NCBI RefSeq assembly: GCF_914271485.1
Contig: NZ_CAJZAG010000001.1
Span: 930,001-994,000, forward strand
DNA: 64,000 nt
DNA from: Cupriavidus pampae
GTDB lineage: Bacteria; Pseudomonadota; Gammaproteobacteria; Burkholderiales; Burkholderiaceae
Direction: 5' to 3'
The notes under the pieces are model-generated. The model did no database searches and had not been told where the DNA came from. It saw nothing but the letters and a program-made list of their open reading frames with translations. Below are positions 1 through 8,217 of this stretch, one piece after another. Positions within the stretch are counted from its first letter, which is position 1, and each line of letters opens with the position of its first letter. The translations under genes and the position numbers were made by a program.

Positions 1-1
1 T

Positions 2-190
2 ATCGAAGCGCCGACGGCGCTGGGGCCTTATGGCGCGAAGGGCATCGGCGAACCGGCCCTGGTGCCGACCGCCGCGGCGATTCTCAATGCGTTGCGCGAT
101 GCCATCGGCGTGCGGGTGTACGAGGCGCCGGCCACGCCCGATGTGGTGCGTCGCGCGCTGGCGGGGCGCACCGTCGGATACCCCGGGTAA
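2..190 (+). CDS. Molybdenum hydroxylase large subunit, 3' end only
   Basis: The window opens inside a reading frame that gives 62 residues ending in TAA at 188-190. The visible part, with GPYGAKGIGEPALVPTAAAI followed by a stretch ending in YEAPATPDVV, matches the C-terminal end of the molybdopterin-binding subunit of the xanthine dehydrogenase/aldehyde oxidase family, where a GxGE motif supplies the catalytic glutamate near the Mo centre. Such enzymes hydroxylate aromatic or N-heterocyclic substrates. The FAD and 2Fe-2S subunits would lie to the left. The genes to the right (MFS carrier, hydrolase, acyl-CoA ligase, acyl-CoA dehydrogenase) suggest a catabolic role, but the substrate cannot be read from this fragment. 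Confidence 0.8.
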   Translation: MEAPTALGPYGAKGIGEPALVPTAAAILNALRDAIGVRVYEAPATPDVVRRALAGRTVGYPG

Positions 191-204
191 CTCCCTCACG
201 CTCT

Positions 205-240
205 CGCGCTCAATTTTTAATTATTGAACGTTCAGTCCAT
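205..240 (+). promoter_or_regulatory. Putative operator/promoter region of the first MFS gene
   Basis: This AT-rich patch in a GC-rich background holds a perfect 10-bp palindrome, TGAACGTTCA, at 225-234, and a looser inverted pair TCAAT/ATTGA at 210-227. It resembles the TTCAA/TGAA half-sites at 4452-4465 and 8190-8203, so the same IclR-type regulator could act here. The match is weaker and lacks the TCAACC half. Confidence 0.35.
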
Positions 241-288
241 AACGACTACCATGCGGGTCGGCAATCGAAGCCACAACAGCGAGGAACT

Positions 289-1608
289 GTGACGACAACG
301 CGGGTGGATGAAAACGCCGTCAAGGGGAGCACGGCATTGGGCTGGTACAAGGAACTTGACCAGAAGGGGCGGCGCGCGTTCACCGCCTCGTTCGCGGGCT
401 GGGCGACCGACGCGTTCGACTTTATGATCTTCAGCTTCGTGCTTGCGACGCTGATTCATCTGTGGGATCTCGATCGCGGCCAGGCCGGCTTGCTCGGCAC
501 CATCACGCTGCTGTTCTCGTCGATCGGTGGCTGGGTTGCCGGCATTCTGGCGGATCGCTATGGGCGTGTGATCGTGCTGCAAGGCACGATCCTGTGGTTC
601 TCGGTGTGCACGCTGGCCATCGGCTTCGCGCAGAACTTCGAGCAGGTCTTCGTGCTGCGCGCGCTGCAGGGGCTTGGCTTTGGTGGCGAGTGGGCGGTCG
701 GCGCCGTGCTGATCGGCGAGATCGTCCCCGCGAAGCATCGTGGCAAGGCCGTGGGGCTGGTGCAGAGCGGCTGGGCGATCGGCTGGGGTGTTGCGGCGAT
801 CCTCTATAGCCTCGCGTTCTCGTTCTTACCCGAAGCGATTGCATGGCGCTGCCTGTTCTGGGTCGGCATCCTGCCCGCGCTGCTCGTGTTGTATGTGCGC
901 CGTTATGTCACTGAGCCCGAGGTGGCAGTGAAGGCCGCGCGCGCGCGGGCGGGCGAGCGTGGGCGTGCCGGCGGGGCACAGTCGATATGGGTCATTTTTT
1001 CACCGCCGTTGTTGCGACGGACGCTGTTCGGTGCGCTGCTGTGCACCGGCATTCAAGGCGGCTATTACGCGATGGCCACGTGGCTGCCGGCTTACCTCAA
1101 GCTCGAGCGCCAGCTCTCGGTGCTCGACACCAGCGGCTATCTGCTCGTGATCATCGGCGGGTCGCTGTGCGGATATATCGTCGGCGCCTTTCTGGTGGAC
1201 TTTTGGGGCCGCCGGCGCAACTTCGTGTTCTTCGCGGCGCTATGTATGGTGTCGGTGTGGGTGTACCTGAGCCTGCCGCTGTCGAATGCGCAGATGTTGT
1301 GGCTGGGCTTTCCGCTGGGTTTTTCGTCATGTGGCATTTTCAGCGGGCTGGGGGCGTACCTCAGCGAGTTGTACCCGTCCACCTGCCGCGCGAACGGGCA
1401 GAGCTTCACTTACAATTTCGGACGCGGTATCGGCGCACTGTTCCCAGGCCTCGTTGGCATGCTGAGCCATTCCACCTCCCTCGCCACGGCCATCGCGATC
1501 TTCGCCGGTGCCGCCTACGGCGTGGTGTTCGTCATGGTGCTGCTGCTACCGGAAACCAAGGGCATGGCGCTCGACGCGCAAGCCTCACCGGGGCAACCCG
1601 GGCACTAG
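289..1608 (+). CDS. MFS transporter (sugar/acid:H+ symporter type)
   Basis: A 439-residue inner-membrane carrier with twelve predicted hydrophobic segments. The MFS A-motif between helices 2 and 3 is clear as GWVAGILADRYGR, followed by LRALQGLGFGGEWAVGAVL, typical of the aromatic acid/sialate:H+ symporter branch. A second copy of the A-like motif (GAFLVDFWGRRRN) begins the C-terminal half. The start is a GTG at 289, with GAGGA only 3 bp upstream, so the exact start is not firm; a GTG at 304 is the alternative. It is clearly paralogous to the carrier at 6796-8100. It probably imports the organic acid degraded by this cluster. Confidence 0.85.
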   Translation: MTTTRVDENAVKGSTALGWYKELDQKGRRAFTASFAGWATDAFDFMIFSFVLATLIHLWDLDRGQAGLLGTITLLFSSIGGWVAGILADRYGRVIVLQGTILWFSVCTLAIGFAQNFEQVFVLRALQGLGFGGEWAVGAVLIGEIVPAKHRGKAVGLVQSGWAIGWGVAAILYSLAFSFLPEAIAWRCLFWVGILPALLVLYVRRYVTEPEVAVKAARARAGERGRAGGAQSIWVIFSPPLLRRTLFGALLCTGIQGGYYAMATWLPAYLKLERQLSVLDTSGYLLVIIGGSLCGYIVGAFLVDFWGRRRNFVFFAALCMVSVWVYLSLPLSNAQMLWLGFPLGFSSCGIFSGLGAYLSELYPSTCRANGQSFTYNFGRGIGALFPGLVGMLSHSTSLATAIAIFAGAAYGVVFVMVLLLPETKGMALDAQASPGQPGH

Positions 1609-1635
1609 CGATCCCCTTCAAGGAGCGATGTATCC

Positions 1636-2283
1636 ATGTCTGTCCGCCTTGCGATCTTCGACTTCGACGGCACGCTCGCCGATACCTATCCCCTGTTCGC
1701 GGAAGTTCTCAACGGGCTTGCCCGCAAGCACGGCTTCCGTGAGGTAGCGGAAGCCGAACGGCCACGCCTGCGCCGGCTGAGCGCGCAGGACGTTCTGCGC
1801 GAGCTGCAATTGCCGCTATGGAAGGTGCCCGCCGTGCTGGCCGACTTCCGCGCCATCATGCAGTCGCGTATCGGCGAGGTGCGATTGTTCCCGGGTATCG
1901 ATGAGGTCCTGCACCAGATGCTGGACGCGCGCGTGGACGTGGCCGTCACCACCTCCAACTCGAGCGCCAATGTGCAGGCCGTGCTGGGCGCGGCGCTGAT
2001 GCAGCGCCTCACGGCAGTCGAGTGCGGCGTCGCCCTGTTCGGCAAAGCCCACCGCCTGCGCCGCGTGGTCAAGACCACGCAGGTCGCGAAGGACCAGATC
2101 ATCTACATCGGCGACGAAATCCGCGACGCCGTAGCAGCAGCCCGCGCCGGCGTCTCGTTCGGCGCGGTAGCGTGGGGCTACACCGACCTCGACGCACTCC
2201 TGTCATCGAGCCCACGCAAGGTGTTCAGGCATTCAGCGGATATGCTGACGCTCAGTGTGGGTGAGGGCGCTGCTCGCGCCTGA
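1636..2283 (+). CDS. HAD-superfamily hydrolase (phosphoglycolate phosphatase-like)
   Basis: A 215-residue cytoplasmic protein with the HAD motif I nucleophile loop IFDFDGTLADTYP at residues 7-19 (catalytic Asp pair DFD), a helical cap, motif II TTSNSS, and motif III/IV in IYIGDEIRDAVAAARAGV. Length and cap type fit subclass IA enzymes such as phosphoglycolate phosphatases. AAGGAG lies upstream of the ATG. It follows the MFS gene by 27 bp and is likely co-transcribed. A dehalogenase or other phosphatase cannot be excluded; the substrate is unknown. It ends 12 bp before the convergent Bug receptor gene. Confidence 0.8.
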   Translation: MSVRLAIFDFDGTLADTYPLFAEVLNGLARKHGFREVAEAERPRLRRLSAQDVLRELQLPLWKVPAVLADFRAIMQSRIGEVRLFPGIDEVLHQMLDARVDVAVTTSNSSANVQAVLGAALMQRLTAVECGVALFGKAHRLRRVVKTTQVAKDQIIYIGDEIRDAVAAARAGVSFGAVAWGYTDLDALLSSSPRKVFRHSADMLTLSVGEGAARA

Positions 2284-2295
2284 TCTGTCGCTCTC

Positions 2296-3282
2296 TCATT
2301 CGACGCGCGCTCCGGAGGCTTTCACCACGCCTTCCCATCGCTTGTACTCGGACTGGATAAAGGCCCCATATTGCGCGGCGGAGCCGCCGAGGGCGTCGAC
2401 GCCTTGTTCGGCGAGGACTTTACGTACACCTGGGTTTTTCAGTACGGCATTGATGGCACCGTTCAGCTTTTCTACCACAGGAGGCGGCGTGTTCGCGGGG
2501 GCGACGATGCCTTGCCAGGCGGTGGAAGCGAAGTTCGTTGACATCGCTTCCGCGAGCGTGGGTACGTCCGGCAGCGTCGCGGTGCGGCTGTGCGACGTGA
2601 CCGCCAGCGCCTTGAGGCGTCCGTCGCGGATATAAGGCAGCGCGGTGTTCAACGTCGTCATCATGAACTGCGTCTGGCCGGCAAGGAAGTCGACCAGCGC
2701 TGGTGCGGTGCCTTTGTAGGGCACATGCGTGGCCTTGAGCTGGAACTCGGAGGTGAACTGCGCCGACGTGAGATGCTCGATGGCTCCGGTCCCTGACGAA
2801 CCATAGTTGAATTGACCTGGCTGGCTTTTGATCAATTGCACGAGCTCTTTCGGCGTGCGCGCGGAGACCTTCGGATTGGTCATCAGCACCAGCGGCATCT
2901 CCGCGGTGAGGGCCACCGGCGCGAAATCCTTGAGCGGATCGAAGCCCACGCGCGCATAGACCCACGGCGCGATCGTGATCGACGACGTGTTGTAGAGCAG
3001 CGTATAACCATCGGCCGGCGCCTTGGCCACGGCCTCGCTTGCGATATTGCCGCCCGCGCCCGGACGGTTCTCGACCACGATCGATTGTCCGAGCTTCTCG
3101 CCGAGGGCCTGACCGATGACGCGTGCCACGATATCGGTGGGCCCACCGGGCGGAAATCCTACGATCATGCGAATGGGCTTGTTGGGGTAGTCGCCTGGCT
3201 GTGCTGCCGCCTGCTGAGGCAGCAACATCGCGGCCGCGCAGGCGGCCGCCGCCAGGCAAGCGCGAATGGCTTGCTGGTGCAT
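2296..3282 (-). CDS. Bug-family (TctC-like) tripartite tricarboxylate transporter receptor
   Basis: A 328-residue periplasmic solute-binding protein. A signal peptide ends at QQAAAQ, followed by the family hallmark YPNKPIRMIVGFPPGGPTDI near residue 33 and VVENRPGAGGNIASEAVAKA. Bug proteins bind carboxylates and often work with TctAB membrane partners encoded elsewhere; none is present here. It is transcribed after the cyclase-family gene on the minus strand, 42 bp downstream, so the two probably form an operon in which the receptor captures a carboxylate for the pathway. Confidence 0.9.
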   Translation of the reverse strand: MHQQAIRACLAAAACAAAMLLPQQAAAQPGDYPNKPIRMIVGFPPGGPTDIVARVIGQALGEKLGQSIVVENRPGAGGNIASEAVAKAPADGYTLLYNTSSITIAPWVYARVGFDPLKDFAPVALTAEMPLVLMTNPKVSARTPKELVQLIKSQPGQFNYGSSGTGAIEHLTSAQFTSEFQLKATHVPYKGTAPALVDFLAGQTQFMMTTLNTALPYIRDGRLKALAVTSHSRTATLPDVPTLAEAMSTNFASTAWQGIVAPANTPPPVVEKLNGAINAVLKNPGVRKVLAEQGVDALGGSAAQYGAFIQSEYKRWEGVVKASGARVE

Positions 3283-3324
3283 GGTTGTCTCCGTGTTTTT
3301 TGTTGTAGTCGTACGCGCTGACGC

Positions 3325-4368
3325 TTATACGGTCGCAACCGGTGTCACCGGCGAGCCGACCGCGCCCGGCAGGTAAAGCGGCGGTGCCGTCAGCAGACAC
3401 GCATGCCGGTCATGCGCCTGCATCCACTCCGCCAGTTCCGCCAGCCACCATAGCTCCGCCAGCGGCACGCCGAGTTTGAACAGGCAGTGCTGATGCAAGG
3501 GGAGCGCGGGGCGCTGACCCAGCGTCCTCTCCAGCGCCGGCAACCCCTCCACGGCGTAGTTGTCGGCGCACAGCGCGGCAACCTGACTATCGGAGATCCA
3601 CTGCAGCAACGCGTCATCGCGTCCATCGAGCACGGCCGCCGTGCGCGCCAGTACGTCGCCGTCAGGATTGCGGTTCATGCCAACCAGCACTTCGGTAAAG
3701 CCCGTGCGGAACAACAGCATGTCGCCGGGCGTTACCTCGATGCGGTCCCGGTCGAGCACGCGCATGAGGTTGTCGTAGCCGACGTAGTGACGCTCGAGCC
3801 CGAAATGCTTCTTCAGGTCGATCATGACCGCGCGGCCCTGGATGGCCTTCCGTGCCATGTTGGCCACGCCAAGCGCATGCGCGCCGTACGGGCCATCGAC
3901 ATCGACATCGCCCTCGGGCCGGTAATCGCGTGGCCCCACCACATGCTCGTTGGCGCGGTAGCCGTTGTAATAGACCTTTTGCCGGACGCCATTGTCTTCC
4001 ACGTCAAAGAACGCACCGACGTGAGCGAACGAATCCCATTGCGTGGAGTACTGCAGCGCAAGCGTGACCTGATCGTCGCTGAGCACGTCCGTATTGCGCG
4101 CGTCGAGTCGCGCCAGCGGAAAGTTCAGGCACGGGCATCCATCCTGCAGCGTCGGCGAGACGCGCGGTGGATGCCGGCGTGGATTGAGCACGGCGCCGCC
4201 GGGAAAATCGAGCGGCATGCTGAGGCAGAACGACAGCCCCTCCTTGACCTCCGCAATGCCCGCTTTCACTTTCTCGGACGTCAGCAGGTTGAGCCGACCC
4301 AGTTGATCGTCTTCTCCAAAGTCTCCCCACGTCGAGCCCTCAGGCCGGCGCTTCCAGCGTGTTGCCAT
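3325..4368 (-). CDS. Cyclase-family (kynurenine formamidase-like) hydrolase
   Basis: A 347-residue protein of the metal-dependent cyclase/formamidase superfamily (PF04199). The metal-binding segment reads WDSFAHVGAFF where kynurenine formamidases have DxxTHxGTHxD, so it belongs to the larger, more divergent branch that hydrolyses cyclic amides or lactones. Further family stretches are ITPGDMLLFRTG-like (VTPGDMLLFRTGF) and ALCADNYAVE. The frame stays open for 28 more codons upstream, but the ATG at 4368 has GGGGA at the right distance and begins the conserved domain. It is divergent from the acyl-CoA ligase across a shared control region. Confidence 0.8.
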   Translation of the reverse strand: MATRWKRRPEGSTWGDFGEDDQLGRLNLLTSEKVKAGIAEVKEGLSFCLSMPLDFPGGAVLNPRRHPPRVSPTLQDGCPCLNFPLARLDARNTDVLSDDQVTLALQYSTQWDSFAHVGAFFDVEDNGVRQKVYYNGYRANEHVVGPRDYRPEGDVDVDGPYGAHALGVANMARKAIQGRAVMIDLKKHFGLERHYVGYDNLMRVLDRDRIEVTPGDMLLFRTGFTEVLVGMNRNPDGDVLARTAAVLDGRDDALLQWISDSQVAALCADNYAVEGLPALERTLGQRPALPLHQHCLFKLGVPLAELWWLAELAEWMQAHDRHACLLTAPPLYLPGAVGSPVTPVATV

Positions 4369-4425
4369 GGAACTGTCCCCTTTGTTGTGTGTTGTCTGCC
4401 GCTTCCGAATTCTAGTCTCACACCT

Positions 4426-4465
4426 TACAATGTCAACCGGCTGATTAAACATTCAATATACTGAA
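4426..4465 (+). promoter_or_regulatory. Promoter and composite operator between cyclase and acyl-CoA ligase
   Basis: A -10-like TACAAT (4426-4431) runs into TCAACC (4433-4438), then 13 bp, then TTCAA-N5-TGAA (4452-4465). The control region at 8164-8203 has the same order and the same spacing: TATAAT, TCAACC, N13, TTCAA-N5-TGAA. Both lie about 15-50 bp upstream of plus-strand starts and in divergent gaps. The likely binder is the IclR-type protein encoded at 6027-6776 between the two sites. Confidence 0.5.
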
Positions 4466-4477
4466 ACTGGAGACGTC

Positions 4478-5977
4478 ATGATTTCTCGCCTGCTGCACAT
4501 CGCCCACACCCATGCCGACGCGCCATTCCTGCTCTACGAAGACCAGCGCTGGTCGTTCGCCGCAGTGGCGGACGTGGCGTTGCGTGGCGCTACGTGGATG
4601 GAGCAACTGGGTGTGCAACGCGGCGATCATGTGATGGTGGCGATCGGCAACCGTCCCTTGTTCCTGTTCACGTGGTTCGCATTGCTGGCACGCGGTGCGG
4701 TGGCGGTGCCGGTAAGCCACGAGTCGTTCGGCGATCCGCTGCGCTATATCGCGCAACAGAGCGAATCTCGTTTCCTGTTTTGCGAGCAATCCGAACAGAC
4801 GCACTTCGCCGCCGAGCTGCGGGATAGCCATATCGACGTGTGCGCCTTCGCCGATGAGACGGCCTATCTGCATGCGGTGGAGCACTGCGCGCGCGCCACG
4901 CCGATCGACGTGGAAGACAACACGCCGGCCGCCATTCTCTACACGTCGGGGACCACGGGGCTGCCAAAAGGCGTGGTCATTCCCAACCGGTCGTATCTGG
5001 CGGCCGGCGAGAAGGTGACGCAGGCCATCGGCATCACCCGCGACGATCGCATCCTGACCTTCCTGCCGCTACACCATGCCAATCCGCAGATGTATTCGGT
5101 GATGTCCGCACTGACCGTGGGCTGCAGTGTGGCAATCGTGCCCAAGTTCTCGGCATCGAAGTTCCTGCGGCAGGCCGAGCATTTCCAGGCCACTGGCTTC
5201 ACGTATGTGGGTACAGTGCTCAGTATTCTGGCCAAGGAGTGGTCGGCGCCGGTGCAAAGCACCTTGCGCTGGTGCGTGGGCGGGGGCGCGCCGCGCGCGG
5301 TATGGGAACGGCTCGATGGCCTGCTGCCGGTGCAGGTGCACGAGTTGTACGGCATGACGGAGACCGGCGGCCTGGTCACCATCAACGCGAAGGAGCGCTA
5401 CCGTTTTGGCTCGGTCGGCACGGCGCGCGACGATTTCGACGTGGTAGTGCTGGGTCAAGGCGATCGCATTTTGCCGCCTGGGCAAATCGGAGAAATTGCG
5501 GTGCGACCGCGAGAGCCGTACGTGATGACCACCGGATACTTCCGCAAACCGGAGGAAACGCTGGGCGCCATGGACAACCTGTGGTTCCACACCGGGGACC
5601 TCGGCCGCTTCGACGACGACGGTTATCTGTACTTCGAAGGCCGCAAGAAAGAGCTGATCCGTCGGGGCGGCGAAATGATCTCGCCGGTGGAGATCGAGTT
5701 GGCCGCGCTCAAGTTCGCGCACATTGCCGATTGCGCGGCGGTAGGCGTGGCTGACGACATCCTCGAGGAGGAGGTCAAGCTCGTGATCGTGCAGCGCGAC
5801 GGCTTTGATGCCGGTGCGCTCATGACCTATCTGCGTGGTGCACTGCCGCGCCATATGGTTCCGCGCTACCTCGAGTTCGTGGTGGAGATTCCCAAGACAC
5901 CCACGCAGAAAGTGCAACGTTTCCGCTTGCCCAAGAACTCCGCCGTCACCGTCGACGTGCGGGTGGCGGGGCATTGA
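4478..5977 (+). CDS. AMP-binding acyl-CoA synthetase / carboxylate-CoA ligase
   Basis: A 499-residue adenylate-forming enzyme (ANL superfamily, class I). The P-loop ILYTSGTTGLPKGVV starts near residue 152, the adenine-binding LYGMTETG near residue 291, the hinge aspartate in WFHTGDLGRFDDDGYLYFEGR, and the C-terminal catalytic lysine region KTPTQKVQRFRL near the end. These enzymes activate a carboxylate to acyl-AMP and then acyl-CoA. GGAGA precedes the ATG by 6 bp. With the acyl-CoA dehydrogenase at 8218 it suggests CoA-thioester degradation of the imported acid. The closest named relatives are crotonobetaine/carnitine-CoA ligase-like; the substrate is not assignable. Confidence 0.87.
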   Translation: MISRLLHIAHTHADAPFLLYEDQRWSFAAVADVALRGATWMEQLGVQRGDHVMVAIGNRPLFLFTWFALLARGAVAVPVSHESFGDPLRYIAQQSESRFLFCEQSEQTHFAAELRDSHIDVCAFADETAYLHAVEHCARATPIDVEDNTPAAILYTSGTTGLPKGVVIPNRSYLAAGEKVTQAIGITRDDRILTFLPLHHANPQMYSVMSALTVGCSVAIVPKFSASKFLRQAEHFQATGFTYVGTVLSILAKEWSAPVQSTLRWCVGGGAPRAVWERLDGLLPVQVHELYGMTETGGLVTINAKERYRFGSVGTARDDFDVVVLGQGDRILPPGQIGEIAVRPREPYVMTTGYFRKPEETLGAMDNLWFHTGDLGRFDDDGYLYFEGRKKELIRRGGEMISPVEIELAALKFAHIADCAAVGVADDILEEEVKLVIVQRDGFDAGALMTYLRGALPRHMVPRYLEFVVEIPKTPTQKVQRFRLPKNSAVTVDVRVAGH

Positions 5978-6026
5978 TTGTCGATCCGCTATCATTCCGC
6001 CATCCGCTACTTCAACCCGCACGCTT

Positions 6027-6776
6027 ATGACCGTACCCGCCGCTGGCCGCACCCTGGACATCATCGAAATCTTCGCGCGCGAGCGTCGCCCGATGTCGGT
6101 ATCCGTGCTGGCCAAGGCGACAGGCATGCCGCTGTCGAGCTGCCATGGGCTGGTGAAGACGCTCGAGGCGCGCGGCTACCTGATGGAAAGCAAGACTCAG
6201 GGCGGGTATTACATGACGCGCCTGCTCGGGCATCTGGCAAGTGCGATCGAAGAGTTCGATCCGTTGCCGGACTGGGTGGTGCCGCAACTCGCGGAGATGC
6301 GCGATAAATGCGAAGAGACCGTGGTGCTCGCGAAACTCACCGGCGATCACGCCACCTATGTGGAGGTGCTCGAGAGCGAGCAGAGCATTCGTTTTATCGT
6401 GCGCGTGGGCGACAGTCGCCCGCTCTATGCCAGCGCGGTGGGCAAGGCGCTGCTCGGAACGATGACGCCGGACGAGCGTGAGGCATTGCTCGCCGGGGTC
6501 AAGTTCGTCAAGCGTGGCAAGAAGTCGATCACCACGCGTGCGGGGCTATTGAAGGATCTGGAAGACAGCCAATCACGGGGCTGGTACATGAGCCAGGGCG
6601 AATACTTCGACGATGTGAGCGCGGTGGCCGATGCGATGCGCATTGGCAAGGAGTATTACGCGGTGGCCATCGCCGGACCGTCTTCGCGTATCGAGCCCGT
6701 GCTGGATCGCTACGCGAAGATGGTCACTGCCTTCACGCGGAACTGGCGCTCCGCATTCGAGGCGCGCAGCGCCTGA
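6027..6776 (+). CDS. IclR-family transcriptional regulator
   Basis: A 249-residue regulator with an N-terminal winged helix (RTLDIIEIFARERRPMSVS, then KATGMPLSSCHGLVKTLEARGYL) and a C-terminal effector domain with the IclR signatures YASAVGKALLG and FDDVSAVADAM. The frame is open far upstream into the ligase gene, but only the ATG at 6027 begins the helix-turn-helix fold. It sits between two divergent promoters carrying the same composite operator, which points to it as the local regulator. No clear Shine-Dalgarno sequence is visible. It converges on the MFS gene, with 19 bp between stops. Confidence 0.88.
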   Translation: MTVPAAGRTLDIIEIFARERRPMSVSVLAKATGMPLSSCHGLVKTLEARGYLMESKTQGGYYMTRLLGHLASAIEEFDPLPDWVVPQLAEMRDKCEETVVLAKLTGDHATYVEVLESEQSIRFIVRVGDSRPLYASAVGKALLGTMTPDEREALLAGVKFVKRGKKSITTRAGLLKDLEDSQSRGWYMSQGEYFDDVSAVADAMRIGKEYYAVAIAGPSSRIEPVLDRYAKMVTAFTRNWRSAFEARSA

Positions 6777-6795
6777 GCGAAGGCACGATACTGGC

Positions 6796-8100
6796 TTATT
6801 CGGCGGACGCCGGCACAGCCTCGCGCTTGGTTTGGCTGTCCGTTGGGCTATCCGCACTTCCACTGTCCGTGCCGCCAATATCCTTACCGCGTGTTTCCGG
6901 CAGCAACGTCGCCGCGATCAGGACCAGCACATAGGCACCCCCAGCAAACGCGCCAATGGCGCCCGCGAGGCCGATTCGTTCGCTGAGGTGTCCGACCAGC
7001 GTCGGAAACAGCGCGCCGACCGCGCGTCCAAAGCTGTAGGCGAAGCCTTGTCCGTTGGCACGCACGGACGCCGGAAACAGCTCGGTCAGGAACGATCCCA
7101 GACCGCTGTAGATGCCCGACGCCGCAAATCCGAGCGGAAAGCCAAGCAGCAGCATCTGGCTGTTGCTGATGTCGTACTGGCTATAGAACCAGACCGAGAT
7201 GCCGGACAGCACGGTGAACACATAGAGGTTGGCGCGGCGGCCCCACCAGTCGGTCAGATAGGCGCCGACGATATAGCCCGTGAACGAGCCGACGATGACC
7301 ACCATCAGATAGCCGCCGGTATCGAGCACGGACAGGTGATACTTCGTGCGAAGGAACGTCGGCAGCCAGATCGTGATCGCATAGTAGCCGCCTTGCACGC
7401 CAGTGCAGAGCAACGACGTGAGCAGCGTGATCCGCAGCAGCTGCGGCGAGAAAATACGCGTGAACGGTATGCGCTCGCCACGCGCGGCCGCCGCTGCGCG
7501 CGCATTCGCGGAAACCTGCGGCTCGGGCACGTTCTTGCGGATATAAAACACGAGCAGGGCGGGCAGGATACCGATCCAGAACAGGATGCGCCACGCGAGT
7601 TCCTCGGGGACAAACGAGTAGAGCACCGTATAGGCGATCGCGGAGATACCCCAGCCCACCGCCCAGGCGCTCTGTACGGTACCGACGGCCTTGCCACGGT
7701 GCTCGCCTCGCACGATCTCGCCCATCAGCACGGAGCCCACGGCCCATTCGCCGCCGAAGCCCAACCCCTGTAGTGCGCGCAGCACGAAGGCCTGCTCGAA
7801 GTTCTGGGCGAAACCCAGCATCAACGTGCACACCGAGAACCACAGGATGGTCCACTGCATCACGCGTACGCGGCCGTAGCGGTCGGCAAGAATCCCAGCC
7901 ATCCAGCCGCCCACGGCCGACACCAGCAACGTGACGGTGCCCAGCATCCCTGCCTGTGTGCGATCGATATGCCAGATCGACATCAAGGTGCCGAGCACGA
8001 ACGTGAACATCATGAAGTCCACGCCGTCCAGCGCCCAGCCGCCGAATGCTGCGATAAACGTGCGGCGTTCGTCCTTTCTCAGTTCTCTGTACCACTTCAT
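6796..8100 (-). CDS. MFS transporter, paralogue of the carrier at 289
   Basis: A 434-residue twelve-helix carrier. The N-terminus MKWYRELRKDERRTFIAAFG aligns with residue 20 onward of the protein at 289-1608, and the A-motif GWMAGILADRYGRVRVMQ and LRALQGLGFGGEWAVGSVL are nearly the same. Sequence similarity runs the whole length, so this is a duplicated carrier with perhaps a related substrate. The C-terminal tail is polar. It is transcribed divergently from the acyl-CoA dehydrogenase across the operator region at 8164-8203. Confidence 0.87.
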   Translation of the reverse strand: MKWYRELRKDERRTFIAAFGGWALDGVDFMMFTFVLGTLMSIWHIDRTQAGMLGTVTLLVSAVGGWMAGILADRYGRVRVMQWTILWFSVCTLMLGFAQNFEQAFVLRALQGLGFGGEWAVGSVLMGEIVRGEHRGKAVGTVQSAWAVGWGISAIAYTVLYSFVPEELAWRILFWIGILPALLVFYIRKNVPEPQVSANARAAAAARGERIPFTRIFSPQLLRITLLTSLLCTGVQGGYYAITIWLPTFLRTKYHLSVLDTGGYLMVVIVGSFTGYIVGAYLTDWWGRRANLYVFTVLSGISVWFYSQYDISNSQMLLLGFPLGFAASGIYSGLGSFLTELFPASVRANGQGFAYSFGRAVGALFPTLVGHLSERIGLAGAIGAFAGGAYVLVLIAATLLPETRGKDIGGTDSGSADSPTDSQTKREAVPASAE

Positions 8101-8138
8101 GGTGTCGTCTCCGGATTGATTTTCTTATAGGTGAATGC

Positions 8139-8203
8139 TTGGACGGATTCTACGACCGGCTCGTATAATGTCAACCAGCAGAATATATATTCAACTGGTT
8201 GAA
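8139..8203 (+). promoter_or_regulatory. Promoter and composite operator upstream of acyl-CoA dehydrogenase
   Basis: TATAAT (8164-8169) overlaps the start of an operator made of TCAACCAG (8171-8178) and its exact inverse CTGGTTGA (8195-8202), with the inner palindrome TTCAACTGGTTGAA (8190-8203). A weak -35 (TTGGAC, 8139-8144) is 19 bp upstream. A regulator bound here would cover the transcription start, consistent with repression. It matches the element at 4426-4465 in order and spacing. Confidence 0.55.
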
Positions 8204-8217
8204 TTATGGAGGCGATG

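Noticed and set aside
5835..6026. N-terminal extension of the IclR gene into the ligase
   Set aside because: It overlaps the conserved end of the ligase in another frame; the helix-turn-helix begins right after ATG 6027.
6631..7773. A 380-codon plus-strand frame across the second MFS gene
   Set aside because: It lies on the opposite strand of a clear twelve-helix carrier and starts inside the IclR gene.
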